Shown one piece after another: positions 1-8,715 of a DNA stretch of 46,665 nucleotides. The stretch is from positions 1 through 46,665 of the forward strand of contig JAPPLK010000022.1 of NCBI GenBank assembly GCA_028819435.1, read 5' to 3'. The notes below the pieces were generated by a model, which had not been told where the DNA came from, ran no database searches, and saw only the letters and a list, made by a program, of their open reading frames with translations. This stretch comes from Nitrospira sp. Its GTDB lineage: Bacteria; Nitrospirota; Nitrospiria; Nitrospirales; UBA8639. The position numbers and the translations under genes were made by a program. Numbering within the stretch: the stretch's first letter is position 1; each line of letters starts with the position of its first letter.

Positions 1-67
1 ATAGGTGAGGGTTGAGCGAGGACACAACGCAGCCCTGCGCCCGATAGTGCATTAAATCAGAGGTTCC
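1..67 (+). repeat. Partial copy of the 142-bp dispersed element (right end)
   Basis: The first 67 bases match the right half of the full element at 15343-15484 almost base for base and end in the same terminal repeat (cattaaatcagaggttcc). The left half lies outside the window. No coding potential is seen. Confidence 0.85.
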
Positions 68-161
68 GTAACGGTTGTGGTGAAAGGCGAAGTCATGGTC
101 GTACATGTATTACCCATCATTGCAACGGTTGGAAACTGTTGCCTGCCAAAGGAGGCAAGAT

Positions 162-905
162 ATGCGTCGCCTGTCTGTCGTGCATAAGGCGTGTGGTGTT
201 CTTCTGATCGTGTCATTGACGATAACGGGCTGCTTGGGATCACGGGATTGGGATTATCCGCCTCCTCCGGAAAACGCGTATTTGAATGTCACGGCTGACC
301 AGAAGGTTGACGGCAGCCTGGTGGTTGTTCCGCTGGATGATAAGCGGGGCACGGAGGTGCGTGAACAATATTGGGCCGCCGCGATTCCCTTCACCACCCA
401 TGCGACCGCAGTCTATGACCGGCCTGAAACGGTTTCGTCCCCCAGTCCCGTTGATGAAGTGCTCTTTTCCCCATCACGCGATTTTGCGCGTGCCTTGGCC
501 GAGGAAATTCGGAAGACGAACATTTTTACTTCCGTAACGTTTGTCGACAAGGATCAACCCTTGCCCCCCAGCGATTTTGTTTTGCAGGGACGACTCTATT
601 CGACGCGATGGGAGCGGAATATTTCCACGTATCTGTTAGGTCCCGCCGGGACGGTGTTGTGGGCGGCCGGTTTGCCATTGGGCACCACCGAGATCGACGT
701 GGAAATGTTCGCGCAAATAGCCAGGGCGGATGAGCCGGACAACGTGTTGTGGGGCTTTGCCATGGAATTCGAGGCCAAGGAAATCGATAGCCTCTATCGA
801 GGACTGGAGGATTCCGTCACGAATTACCCGAGAGGTCTGCAGGAAGGGCTGCAACTTGCCATTGAAGATTTGATAGAAAAAGCTCCGACGCGTCTCAAAC
901 CCTGA
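162..905 (+). CDS. Hypothetical lipoprotein
   Basis: A 247-residue protein with a classic lipoprotein signal: basic start MRRL, a hydrophobic stretch, then the lipobox ITGC near residue 24, so it should be lipid-anchored after export. The start at 162 is preferred over the upstream ATG at 105 because AAAGGAGG lies just before it (148-155) and the signal peptide then begins directly. The mature part has no motif I recognise; it contains a central stretch FTSVTFVDKD followed by a VLQGRLYSTRWER segment, a pattern seen in envelope lipoproteins of unknown role. It is followed after 41 bases by cutA. Function unknown. Confidence 0.8.
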   Translation: MRRLSVVHKACGVLLIVSLTITGCLGSRDWDYPPPPENAYLNVTADQKVDGSLVVVPLDDKRGTEVREQYWAAAIPFTTHATAVYDRPETVSSPSPVDEVLFSPSRDFARALAEEIRKTNIFTSVTFVDKDQPLPPSDFVLQGRLYSTRWERNISTYLLGPAGTVLWAAGLPLGTTEIDVEMFAQIARADEPDNVLWGFAMEFEAKEIDSLYRGLEDSVTNYPRGLQEGLQLAIEDLIEKAPTRLKP

Positions 906-946
906 GTTGGCTAACGGTTTCGAGAGGGTCAGAGAGGGTCAATCAG

Positions 947-1282
947 GTGGATGTCGATCAGGGGGTACGGGTTGTCTTGGTAACGGCCTCGAGCCAGGAA
1001 GAGGCGCTTCTGATCGGGCGTTCCGTCGTGCAAAAAAACTTGGTGGCGTGTGTCACGGTCGTGCCCAATGTGACGTCCATTTTTCAATGGGAAGGCACGG
1101 TCTGCGAAGAACGTGAATGGCTGCTGGTCATGAAATCCCATGCCGACGTCTACGATGCCCTGGAATCCGAAGTGAAAGCACTCCACAGCTACGAAGTGCC
1201 TGAAATTATCGCCTTATCGGTGATGACGGGTTTAAGCGAATACCTCACGTGGGTCAAGGCCATGACCCATGTCCCTGATTAG
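947..1282 (+). CDS. cutA: CutA1-type divalent cation tolerance protein
   Basis: A 111-residue protein, the usual CutA1 length. The family signatures are clear: an N-terminal VVLVTASSQEEA strand-helix, then VACVTVVPNVTSIFQWEG, and the near-invariant YEVPEIIALSV followed by EYLTWV. CutA1 proteins form very stable ferredoxin-like trimers and were named for copper tolerance; their true role is unclear. The start is a GTG at 947, with a purine-rich AGAGAGGG stretch upstream. It sits between a lipoprotein gene and an M23 peptidase gene, probably without a functional link. Confidence 0.93.
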   Translation: MDVDQGVRVVLVTASSQEEALLIGRSVVQKNLVACVTVVPNVTSIFQWEGTVCEEREWLLVMKSHADVYDALESEVKALHSYEVPEIIALSVMTGLSEYLTWVKAMTHVPD

Positions 1283-1471
1283 TTGTCCTGCCTTTCTGAC
1301 TCATTTCGTGGATGATGGGAGGCAGGCCAATTGTAAAAAGGTCAAAAACAGTATTCTCCCCAATTGACCACGAGTGCGTTTGTTCCTTAAAGTAGATTTT
1401 CCAGCGTCCACGTTCACCAGTGCATTTCACACCAAGTCATTCAGGCTGATCTGAAGATCTGAACTGATCCC

Positions 1472-2458
1472 GTGAACCCCCCTGATGACAGATGGACGAT
1501 CCTGCTTTTTCGGGGCATGACCCGTGAGCCCTTGAGGATCTCTTTGTCCAAGAGAACGTTTAAACGAGTGCTGCTCGCGGCTGCGCTATTGGCGGTCGTA
1601 CAGGTGGGGGGGGTTGTGCACTACGTGGTGCAGACGGGCCAGGTAGCCGACCAGGTTGCCGAACTCGAAGGATTGAAGGAGGAACTCAGCCAGTCTAAAG
1701 GACAAGTGGTTGAGTTTTCTGAAGCCGTCGACAAAATGCAGCAGCGTGTCCTGACTATCCAATCGATAAACAAAAAATTACAAGTCATGTTCGGGCTTGA
1801 ACCCGAGCAAGGGGACACCGCTGTTGTCAATGGACAGGGCGGCGAAGAGGTTCCGTATGAGTCTACCCTTGATGGTAGAACCGGGATTCTGAATTTCGAC
1901 TATCTCACGGAAATTGGCGAAAGCGAGAATCCGGACGATCCTGGGACCATGATGGCAACTGACATCAAGAACGGGCTGTCCTGGCTTGATCAGCAGACTG
2001 TCCGGCAACTTCACGTATTGGCCCGGTTGGAAAAAGCAGCGGGAGAACGGGTTGACCTTTGGGCTGCGACACCGTCCATCTGGCCCGTCAAGGGACCCGT
2101 TTCATCAAAGTTTGGGCCACGCATATCGCCGTTTACCGGAAAGAAGGCGTTCCATGCAGGTGTGGACATTGTTGCTCCCACAGGGGAAGAAATCCGCGCT
2201 CCTGCCCAAGGCAAAGTGGTCGTGACATCTTATGATTCCAGGATGGGGAAATACGTTCAAATCAATCATCGACATGGAATTGAAACGACCTACGGCCATC
2301 TGTCCAAAATTCTCGTTCGGTATGGCCAAGAGGTAAAAAGAGGCGACCTGTTGGGCCGGGTCGGCAGTACGGGGCGGTTTTCGACCGGGCCCCATCTTCA
2401 TTACCAAGTGGCCGTCAATGACAAAGTTGTTGATCCTCTCCAGTATATTTTGGATTAG
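1472..2458 (+). CDS. M23-family metallopeptidase with N-terminal membrane anchor
   Basis: A 328-residue protein. Residues about 33-55 form one transmembrane segment (VLLAAALLAVVQVGGVVHYVV). A coiled-coil region follows (about 58-105: QVAELEGLKEELSQSKGQVV). The C-terminal 120 residues are a LytM/M23 domain with zinc ligands in HAGVD and HLHY. This architecture is that of envelope proteins which cut peptidoglycan cross-links or, as EnvC/NlpD types, activate amidases; the intact metal motifs here favour an active enzyme. The start is a GTG at 1472 with only a weak ribosome site, so a slightly different start is possible. It is preceded by a 189-base gap. Confidence 0.9.
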   Translation: MNPPDDRWTILLFRGMTREPLRISLSKRTFKRVLLAAALLAVVQVGGVVHYVVQTGQVADQVAELEGLKEELSQSKGQVVEFSEAVDKMQQRVLTIQSINKKLQVMFGLEPEQGDTAVVNGQGGEEVPYESTLDGRTGILNFDYLTEIGESENPDDPGTMMATDIKNGLSWLDQQTVRQLHVLARLEKAAGERVDLWAATPSIWPVKGPVSSKFGPRISPFTGKKAFHAGVDIVAPTGEEIRAPAQGKVVVTSYDSRMGKYVQINHRHGIETTYGHLSKILVRYGQEVKRGDLLGRVGSTGRFSTGPHLHYQVAVNDKVVDPLQYILD

Positions 2459-2969
2459 TGCAGTGATGCACTGATCCATCTCTTCGTCTCAGTCTCCTCA
2501 CAAAACATCCAGCCGGCCGCGTTGTTCCCGCATTGTGTTGAAACCGGACCATGGGGCCAAAGGCCTAGCCTTAAAATTCCCGCATAGGGCTTCTTTTTAA
2601 AGAGGTGGGTCTTCTTTTATGTTGCCTTCTCCGTGGTTCAGTTTTAGGATGAATGCGTGGATTTTGGCTCAGGGTGGCTCTTGGCGTGTCTTGCCGGGCT
2701 GTCAGGGAGGACAGCCTCACCCAAAAATCAGGAGAGGACGCCGCGGGTTGAGCGAGGACACAACGCAGCCATGCGCCCGATAGTGCAATAAATCAGAGGT
2801 TCCTTGAGTCATGAGAGGTCTTTACTAGAGGACCTCATCTACGTTAAGGTTGCTGAAATAGACGAGAAGTGCTTCGATCAAATGAGCAGGGAGTACGTAT
2901 AAGTCGCTCACTGCCGATGGGTTGAGTGGCTAACGTATCAAAAACGTCTCAATATAAGGGGGATCCGCA
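2459..2969. other. Intergenic region with a truncated dispersed element
   Basis: There are 511 bases without a credible gene. They contain the 3' half of the 142-bp element (2744-2803) and, at the right end, the leader of the oxidoreductase operon with the ribosome site AAGGGGGA before 2970. I see no clear RNA gene or terminator; a promoter for the operon must lie here but I cannot place it. Confidence 0.5.
2744..2803 (+). repeat. Truncated copy of the 142-bp dispersed element
   Basis: Bases from gggttgagcgagg to the terminal repeat ataaatcagaggttcc match the right half of the full copy at 15343-15484 with a few changes. The left half and its terminal repeat are missing. Same orientation as the copy at 1-67. 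Confidence 0.8.
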
Positions 2970-3860
2970 ATGAGCCTCGATTACGTCAAGTTTACACCAG
3001 GATTCGGAAAGTTCATGCCGAAAGAATATCGGGACATGGTGGAGCATGGCCCGTTCGGGAAAAAAGTCTCGGTATCCCAAGTAGGTACCTTCAAGGAGAT
3101 TTTGGAAGAACACCCGATGTGTGCAGGCTGTGCCATGACCCTGTTCATCCGGCTGGCCATGGTGGCATTCCCGAATCCGGAAGATACCATCACGGTCGGG
3201 ACGGCCGGTTGCGGCCGGTTGGCCATTTCGCAAGCCGCTATCCCATTCGTGTACGGCAATTACGGCGACCAGAACGGGGTTGCCAGCGGTTTGACCCGCG
3301 GTCTTCGTCTGCGTTTTGGGGATAAGCCCAAAGACGTCGTCGTGATGGCCGGAGACGGCGGCATGGCTGATATCGGATTCGCTCAAACCTTGCATTCATG
3401 GTTCCGCAAGGAAAAGTTCACCACCATCATGCTGGACAATGAAGTCTATGGAAACACCGGCGGCCAGGAAAGCGGCATGACGAACCGGAACCAGGTCCTG
3501 AAAATGGCGCCGCTCGGGAAGAAGTTTGAGAAAATGGACATGTTGGGTATGGCCAAGGTCGCCGGGTGCGCGTACGTGGCCACGGTGGTCCCCAACAACC
3601 CGCGCCGGGTGGAAAGCGTGATCAAGAAAGCCGTGTTGGTCGCGAGGGAAATCGGTCCCAGCTATATTCAAGCCTACACGTCCTGTAATATCGAATACGC
3701 AATCCCGACGGACAAGGTGTTGGAAGACGCCAAAACCGTCGAAACAGATCGCTACAAATTCACGGAATATATTACGGATGAAGCCAAGGAATATTTGTCC
3801 CAGTTGTACGGGTACAAAGAATACCTGCCGAAGCCTGCCGCTGCCGTGGAAAAGCAGTAA
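2970..3860 (+). CDS. 2-oxoacid:ferredoxin oxidoreductase, beta subunit (TPP-binding)
   Basis: A 296-residue subunit that binds thiamine diphosphate. The TPP/Mg motif runs from GDGG (residues 128-131, followed by MADIGF) to DNEVYGNTGGQ (from 156). Cysteines in CAGC near residue 51 and in TAGCGR are the expected [4Fe-4S] ligands of this subunit. It works with the four following genes to carboxylate acetyl-CoA or succinyl-CoA with reduced ferredoxin in the reductive TCA cycle. The five-subunit arrangement is known from Hydrogenobacter and Nitrospira. Whether the substrate is pyruvate or 2-oxoglutarate cannot be settled from sequence alone. The ATG at 2970 has a good AAGGGGGA site. Confidence 0.93.
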   Translation: MSLDYVKFTPGFGKFMPKEYRDMVEHGPFGKKVSVSQVGTFKEILEEHPMCAGCAMTLFIRLAMVAFPNPEDTITVGTAGCGRLAISQAAIPFVYGNYGDQNGVASGLTRGLRLRFGDKPKDVVVMAGDGGMADIGFAQTLHSWFRKEKFTTIMLDNEVYGNTGGQESGMTNRNQVLKMAPLGKKFEKMDMLGMAKVAGCAYVATVVPNNPRRVESVIKKAVLVAREIGPSYIQAYTSCNIEYAIPTDKVLEDAKTVETDRYKFTEYITDEAKEYLSQLYGYKEYLPKPAAAVEKQ

Positions 3861-3920
3861 GGGCGATCGATTGAGTGAAGAAAGTAGACGTGTACGTGAC
3901 GAGAGAGGAGGGCGCAGATC

Positions 3921-4625
3921 ATGGCGATTCGTTATAATATTCGTATGGCGGGAGTCGGTGGCCAAGGGGTCGTGACGGCTTCTCATATCTTCAGCACGGG
4001 GGTGATCAATGCCGGTGGGGAAAGCACCATCGTGCCGTTCTATGGGTCCGAAAAGCGAATGGCGCCGGTGGAGAGTTACGTGAGGGTTTCCGATGAGCCG
4101 ATTTATGAAATCGGCGAGATCACGTTCCCCCACATTATCATGATCTTTCACCCACAGGTGATTACCCATGGGAAAAGCTACACGAATCCGTTTTATTTCG
4201 GGCTGAAAAAGGACGGGGTCGCCTTGATCAATAACGATGGTCCCATGAAACTCGAGCCCGACCAGGAACGTGAACTGGAGGAATTGAATGCCAAACTGTT
4301 CTATCTGCCCGCCACCAAACTTTCGCTTGAAGTGGCCGGAATCGACTTGGCTACGAACATGGCCATGGTAGGCGCCATCGGTGCCATTACGGGTCTCTCG
4401 AACATGGAAGCTTTGGCGCAAGCGGTGAAAGACCGGTTCTTGGGGAAAGGCTTCGTGGTGTCCGGTGGGACCGCGGCTTTGGACAGCGTGGTTGAGCGAA
4501 AGTTCAAGAAGAAACAGGAATTGATCGAGAAGAACCTGGCGGTGGTCCAAGCGGCGTGGGAGTTTGCCGTCGAAAACAATTGGGCTCAAAAGAAAGAGAC
4601 ATCCACCACGCCAGCCATGGCGTAA
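3921..4625 (+). CDS. 2-oxoacid:ferredoxin oxidoreductase, gamma subunit
   Basis: A 234-residue protein of the POR/KOR gamma family. The N-terminus IRMAGVGGQGVVTASHIFS is the family hallmark, and the VPFYGSEKRMAPVESYVRVSD segment fits the usual SYGPEMRGG-type region. It forms the catalytic core together with the alpha and beta subunits. It starts with ATG after AGAGAGGAGGG, 60 bases after the beta gene, and is followed 26 bases later by the ferredoxin-like delta gene. Confidence 0.92.
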   Translation: MAIRYNIRMAGVGGQGVVTASHIFSTGVINAGGESTIVPFYGSEKRMAPVESYVRVSDEPIYEIGEITFPHIIMIFHPQVITHGKSYTNPFYFGLKKDGVALINNDGPMKLEPDQERELEELNAKLFYLPATKLSLEVAGIDLATNMAMVGAIGAITGLSNMEALAQAVKDRFLGKGFVVSGGTAALDSVVERKFKKKQELIEKNLAVVQAAWEFAVENNWAQKKETSTTPAMA

Positions 4626-4651
4626 TGCTTTAACCGACGAGAGGATTCAGT

Positions 4652-4981
4652 ATGTATTTAGTTGCGAATATCGAAACGGAAATATGTGCTGCCACGAGTT
4701 GCAAGTTGTGCACTCAATATTGTCCTGAGGCCAATACCATCCTGTACGACAACGAGGCCGGCCAGGATAAAGGGCTCAAATATGGATCCGCCTACGTCGC
4801 CGTGGATCGCTGTAAGGGATGTGCTCAATGTGTCTGGGTGTGCGACAATATGGCCAAGCATAATGCCATTAAAATGGAAATGATTGATCAAATCGGTGAC
4901 ACGGCCCTGACGGAAAACGTCACCTATGGTGAAAAAACGAGTTCAGCAGTCTTAGCCAATCCTGTTCGAGGGCAAGTTTGA
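4652..4981 (+). CDS. 2-oxoacid:ferredoxin oxidoreductase, delta subunit (ferredoxin-like)
   Basis: A 109-residue electron-transfer subunit with two cysteine clusters able to hold [4Fe-4S] centres: CKLCTQYCPE near residue 17 and CKGCAQCVWVC near residue 51. It would pass electrons between external ferredoxin and the catalytic core. The ATG follows GAGAGGA. It is the third gene of the five-gene operon and is much shorter than its neighbours, as expected for this subunit. Confidence 0.92.
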   Translation: MYLVANIETEICAATSCKLCTQYCPEANTILYDNEAGQDKGLKYGSAYVAVDRCKGCAQCVWVCDNMAKHNAIKMEMIDQIGDTALTENVTYGEKTSSAVLANPVRGQV

Positions 4982-5048
4982 AGGACGTTGTTCGAACGGC
5001 AAGGACGGTATTCGTCTCAACCGGATAAATCCGGAGTGGAGGATAGAG

Positions 5049-5804
5049 GTGGCAGCGACAGAATTGGAAAGAATAGTTGAACCGGGTCCGGCGGGATTTC
5101 ATCCGCCCTCCGCGGCCGAATTGGGCGTTCTTCCCCCGTTACCGGAGCATGGCCTGACGTTCGGTCATGAAGTGCCGGAAGAAAAGGCGATGGAAGAAAT
5201 GGCCAGGGCCATGTTCACGAGAAAAAATGCGACGGTTTTTCCCGGCCCCCTGGTGTTGTGGAATTGGAACGACCACGCGGCCGAGAAGGCCAGGGCCGTC
5301 CTGGAACTTGCAGCCCAAATCCCGGAAGTTCTCATCATCCCGATGCCTGACTATCGTCCGAAATACCCGAAAATCGAACCTGAAGAAGTCATCAATCCCA
5401 ATCATCCCAACCTGACGATATGGGGCAATAAGATCGAAGCGTGCATTTTCATCGGGGTGCATTGTCATTACGCCAACCTGACGTTGAAAATGATCCGGGC
5501 CGGCACGAATTGCTGGACCTCGGCGATCTGCGCCGAGCAGGGCCACGAAGATGCCATGTTTACGGTGCGGGATTCTGATGCAGCCAAGATTCGAAAGACG
5601 GCGCAGGTGTTCAAACGCGTGCGTGAGGAAATGGGGATTGCGTTGCCGGAGAGCGGCGAGAGCGTGCGGTTCACGGGGTTGCAATCCAAGGTGCATGACG
5701 GCAAAACGCATACGAATCCCTTGGACATTCCGCTGGGAGAAGAAGGGACGGCAAGTGCTGCGGCCTTTGGCCATAAAGCCGAAGATATGCAGCGCGAAGG
5801 CTAG
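5049..5804 (+). CDS. 2-oxoacid:ferredoxin oxidoreductase, epsilon subunit
   Basis: A 251-residue protein in the position of the accessory epsilon subunit of the five-subunit enzymes from Hydrogenobacter and Nitrospira. It carries the gamma/alpha-like segment ARAMFTRKNATVFPGPLVLWNW and a region CIFIGVHCHYANLTLKMIRAGTNCWTSAICAEQGHEDA, with several cysteines and histidines but no ferredoxin signature. The exact role of this subunit is not well known. GTG start at 5049 after GGAGGATAGAG. It lies 67 bases after delta and 72 bases before alpha. Confidence 0.82.
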   Translation: MAATELERIVEPGPAGFHPPSAAELGVLPPLPEHGLTFGHEVPEEKAMEEMARAMFTRKNATVFPGPLVLWNWNDHAAEKARAVLELAAQIPEVLIIPMPDYRPKYPKIEPEEVINPNHPNLTIWGNKIEACIFIGVHCHYANLTLKMIRAGTNCWTSAICAEQGHEDAMFTVRDSDAAKIRKTAQVFKRVREEMGIALPESGESVRFTGLQSKVHDGKTHTNPLDIPLGEEGTASAAAFGHKAEDMQREG

Positions 5805-5876
5805 GCCTATTATGTTCGATCACGCAACCCCGGAAACGTTGTTCCGGGATTGTCGCCACCCTGGAGGGGGGAAGCC

Positions 5877-7223
5877 ATGAGTGAAGGATTAGAAACGGAA
5901 GTCAAAACCAATCCGCAAGGGGACCCGATTACCAGTGCGGCTCCGGCACCTTCCAGTCAAGGAGGGAGGCAAGATCCTCATGCCGAGGCCAAACGGCAAC
6001 AGGAGGTTTCTCCGGAGTATATGTTCTTCGAAGCGCCGCGTGAGCGGGAATTCATTACGGGCAGTGAAGCCGCCAAAGAAGCCGTTCGCCGGTCCAACGT
6101 GGATCTCTCCATCGCCTATCCGATTACGCCTCAAAGTGAAACCATGCAGTTGATCGGGGTGTTGTACGGAGAAGGGTACGTCAAGGAATATTATCGAGGC
6201 GAAGAAGAATACGGCGTCATGTCGGCGATTGCCGGTGGCTCCCGCGCCGGTGTACGGTGTTTTACCGCGACGGCCGGACCTGGCACGTTGCGAGGGCTTG
6301 AACCGATTGCCTCGTGGCCGGGGCACCGCCTTCCCGCCGTGGCCATGTTTACCTGCCGTGTGGTCAATGCCCCGTTAGCCATTCAGCCGGACAATATCGA
6401 AGTCTCGTACTTGTTGAATTGCGGCATGATCGTCTTTCACGCCGAGAATCAGCAGGACTTGTTCGACTACATCATGAAGGGCTTCATTATCAGTGAAAAG
6501 AACGACGTGACGTTGCCGGTCGGGGTGTGCTGTGACGGCTTCTTCGTGACCCATGCCAGGGGTTATTGCTCCATGCAGGACCGGGGACTCAAATTGCCGG
6601 AACGGGATTCATGGAGAGGTGCGGTTCCGGTCCTGGATGCGGAAAATCCTCCGGCCAGGTTGTCGCGGGACGCGCCCGTCCAAAAATCGAATTTCATGGC
6701 GTACAACATCCACGCCGTGTGGCAACAAGAGGTCTGGGCGGCAGTGGAACGGTCACGAAAATATATCGACCAGTACATGGGCGGCCTGATCGAGACGAAG
6801 GACGTGGAGGATGCCGACGTGCTGTTGATTGCGTCGGGAAGCGCCGCGGCCCAGTCACGGGAGGCCATTCGGATGTGCAAAGACAAAGGCATTCACGCGG
6901 GGTTGATCAAGGTGAAGTCGCTTCGCCCGTTCCCCACCAGGGAATTACGGCAACTGTGCGCCAAGGCCAAACTGATTGTGGTGCCGGAATTCAATTACGT
7001 CGGCTGGTTGGCCAAAGACGTGGCGACGGCCATTTACGGCTACTCGAAAGCCAAAATCGTGGCAGGCCCCCACGTCTACGGCGGCATGTCCATGCCGGTG
7101 GAAATGATTTTTGACGAGATTGAATGCGGGCTGACGGGGAAAAAGTCGGCGACGGTTCCTTCTTCCGCCATCATGGGTGCGGTGGACCAGGAAGCGGTTG
7201 CGCACTTCATGCAAAATATCTGA
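5877..7223 (+). CDS. 2-oxoacid:ferredoxin oxidoreductase, alpha subunit
   Basis: A 448-residue alpha subunit. A low-complexity N-terminus of about 50 residues precedes ITGSEAAKEAVRRSNVDLSIAYPITPQSETM, the pyrimidine-binding domain signature; EEEYGVMSAIAGGSRAGVRCFTATAGPGT and the C-terminal domain with LIKVKSLRPFP follow. The ATG at 5877 is chosen over an upstream start because GGAGGGGGG directly precedes it. It is the last gene of the operon, followed 22 bases later by a strong terminator. Confidence 0.93.
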   Translation: MSEGLETEVKTNPQGDPITSAAPAPSSQGGRQDPHAEAKRQQEVSPEYMFFEAPREREFITGSEAAKEAVRRSNVDLSIAYPITPQSETMQLIGVLYGEGYVKEYYRGEEEYGVMSAIAGGSRAGVRCFTATAGPGTLRGLEPIASWPGHRLPAVAMFTCRVVNAPLAIQPDNIEVSYLLNCGMIVFHAENQQDLFDYIMKGFIISEKNDVTLPVGVCCDGFFVTHARGYCSMQDRGLKLPERDSWRGAVPVLDAENPPARLSRDAPVQKSNFMAYNIHAVWQQEVWAAVERSRKYIDQYMGGLIETKDVEDADVLLIASGSAAAQSREAIRMCKDKGIHAGLIKVKSLRPFPTRELRQLCAKAKLIVVPEFNYVGWLAKDVATAIYGYSKAKIVAGPHVYGGMSMPVEMIFDEIECGLTGKKSATVPSSAIMGAVDQEAVAHFMQNI

Positions 7224-7245
7224 ACGCGCCCTTGCGAGTTTTCCG

Positions 7246-7283
7246 AAAAAGCCTACCTCAATTCCATTGAGGTAGGCTTTTTT
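7246..7283 (+). terminator. Rho-independent terminator of the oxidoreductase operon
   Basis: A perfect stem AAAAAGCCTACCTCAAT / ATTGAGGTAGGCTTTTTT around a short TCC loop ends in a T run. It lies 22 bases after the alpha-subunit stop and 27 bases before surE. The flanking A and T runs mean it could work in both directions. Confidence 0.93.
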
Positions 7284-7309
7284 ATGACATCCGCGTATCA
7301 TGACCCGGG

Positions 7310-8080
7310 ATGAACATCTTGGTTACCAATGACGACGGCGTCGAATCTTCCGGGGTCCGCACCCTTGCGAAACACCTGAAGAAGCTCGGCAACGTCTGGG
7401 TCGTGGCTCCCGAACGCCCACAAAACGCCATGGGCCGGGCCATTACCCTGCATAAGCCTCTCCGGTTAAAGCAACTCGGCCGGCAGGTTTTCTCGGTGAA
7501 CGGCACGCCGTCGGATTGCGTCATCGTGGCCACGGGCCGGGTTCTCTGCGACCGCCCGATCCATTTGCTGGTGTCGGGAATCAACAAAGGATTGAATCTC
7601 GGTGACGACGTGACTAATTCCGGAACCGTGGCCGCGGCGCTCGAAGGCGCAATTCGCGGAATTCCCTCAATGGCCGTTTCACTGGAGGGTTTCAAACGAT
7701 TTCGTTTCACCTCGGCGGCCCGGGTCGCGGTCGAGGTGGCCACCCTGGTCCTGAAGGATGGTTTGCCGACCGATACCCTGTTGAACGTCAACGTGCCCGA
7801 CGTGTCAGCCGAAGCCATGACGGGAATCCAGGTCACGTCGTTAAGCCGGCGGCAATATCGCAATTCCGTTGTCGAGAACGTTGATCCGCGGGGGAGCGCA
7901 TATTATTGGATCGCGGGAGAACAGGTGACTTGGAACCGAAGAAAGAATTCCGACGTGGATGCCATTGCCGCCAAAAAGGTTTCCCTGACGCCGCTGCATT
8001 TTGACATGACGCAGTACGCCGCCGTGAAAAAGTTGACGGCATGGGAATCCTCGCTGTCAAAGCGACCATGGTCATCCTGA
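7310..8080 (+). CDS. surE: 5'/3'-nucleotidase SurE
   Basis: A 256-residue survival protein E. The N-terminal MNILVTNDDGVESSGV carries the metal-binding Asp pair; APERPQNAMGRAIT and VNGTPSDCVIVA are the other family blocks, and LVSGINKGLNLGDDVTNSGTVAAALEG completes the active site. SurE removes phosphate from nucleoside monophosphates, with a role in stationary-phase survival. The ATG at 7310 has no clear ribosome site. It starts a tight plus-strand group (surE, membrane protein, cysS, rlmB). Confidence 0.95.
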   Translation: MNILVTNDDGVESSGVRTLAKHLKKLGNVWVVAPERPQNAMGRAITLHKPLRLKQLGRQVFSVNGTPSDCVIVATGRVLCDRPIHLLVSGINKGLNLGDDVTNSGTVAAALEGAIRGIPSMAVSLEGFKRFRFTSAARVAVEVATLVLKDGLPTDTLLNVNVPDVSAEAMTGIQVTSLSRRQYRNSVVENVDPRGSAYYWIAGEQVTWNRRKNSDVDAIAAKKVSLTPLHFDMTQYAAVKKLTAWESSLSKRPWSS

Positions 8081-8099
8081 GAGACGACGACCGGACGCC

Positions 8100-8708
8100 A
8101 TGTTCCAGGACCTCTACCAGTGGATGGTCTCGTGGTCGGAATCACCTTACGCGGATCCCGCGTTGTTTGTGTTGGCGTTTGCCGAGTCTTCCGTCTTTCC
8201 TATTCCCCCAGACGTGTTATTGATGGCGCTGGTTCTGGGGAATCCCTCGTGGGGCCTGTATTATGCAGCGATCGCCACCGCCGGTTCCGTGCTGGGCGGC
8301 ACGTTCGGCTATCTCATCGGGTGGGGGGGGGGGAAGCCGCTTCTGCTGCGGCTGATCGGGCAGGATCGCGTCTCTAAAGTCCATGACACGTTTGAACGCT
8401 ATGAAGGGTGGGCGATCCTGATTGCGGGCCTGACGCCCGTTCCGTATAAAGTGTTTACAATCGGAGCCGGCGCGTTTTATGTTAATTTTCGCGTCTTCGT
8501 TCTGGCGTCGCTGATCAGCCGGGGCGCCAGGTTTTTTCTGGTCGCCGGAACGTTGCAACTGTTGGGTCCGTGGGTCAAAGAAGTCCTGGAGCAATACTTC
8601 AACCTGTTCACCATCGCCCTGGTGGCGTGCATCGTCCTGGGATATTGGATCGTCAAACGGCAAACGAAAAAGGCCCTAAGCCCTTCCGCATCGCCAACTT
8701 CTGAATGA
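8100..8708 (+). CDS. YqaA-family VTT-domain inner-membrane protein
   Basis: A 202-residue protein with several transmembrane helices and the SNARE-associated/VTT fold: ESSVFPIPPDVLLMALVLG, a glycine-rich GGTFGYLIGWGGG, and the family signature GLTPVPYKVFTIGAGAFYVNF. Related DedA proteins are thought to flip or move lipids; the role of YqaA proteins is unproven. It starts 19 bases after surE and ends 7 bases before cysS, so it is very likely in one transcript. The ribosome site is weak. A run of eight G at 8323-8330 lies inside the gene and is a possible slippage or sequencing-error spot, although the frame stays intact. Confidence 0.9.
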   Translation: MFQDLYQWMVSWSESPYADPALFVLAFAESSVFPIPPDVLLMALVLGNPSWGLYYAAIATAGSVLGGTFGYLIGWGGGKPLLLRLIGQDRVSKVHDTFERYEGWAILIAGLTPVPYKVFTIGAGAFYVNFRVFVLASLISRGARFFLVAGTLQLLGPWVKEVLEQYFNLFTIALVACIVLGYWIVKRQTKKALSPSASPTSE

Positions 8709-8715
8709 CCGCTTC

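Noticed and set aside
3396-4589. Long minus-strand open frame (397 codons) opposite the oxidoreductase beta and gamma genes
   Set aside because: It is antisense to two clearly conserved genes; its protein is rich in His, Arg and Phe as expected for a mirrored frame and has no known motif.
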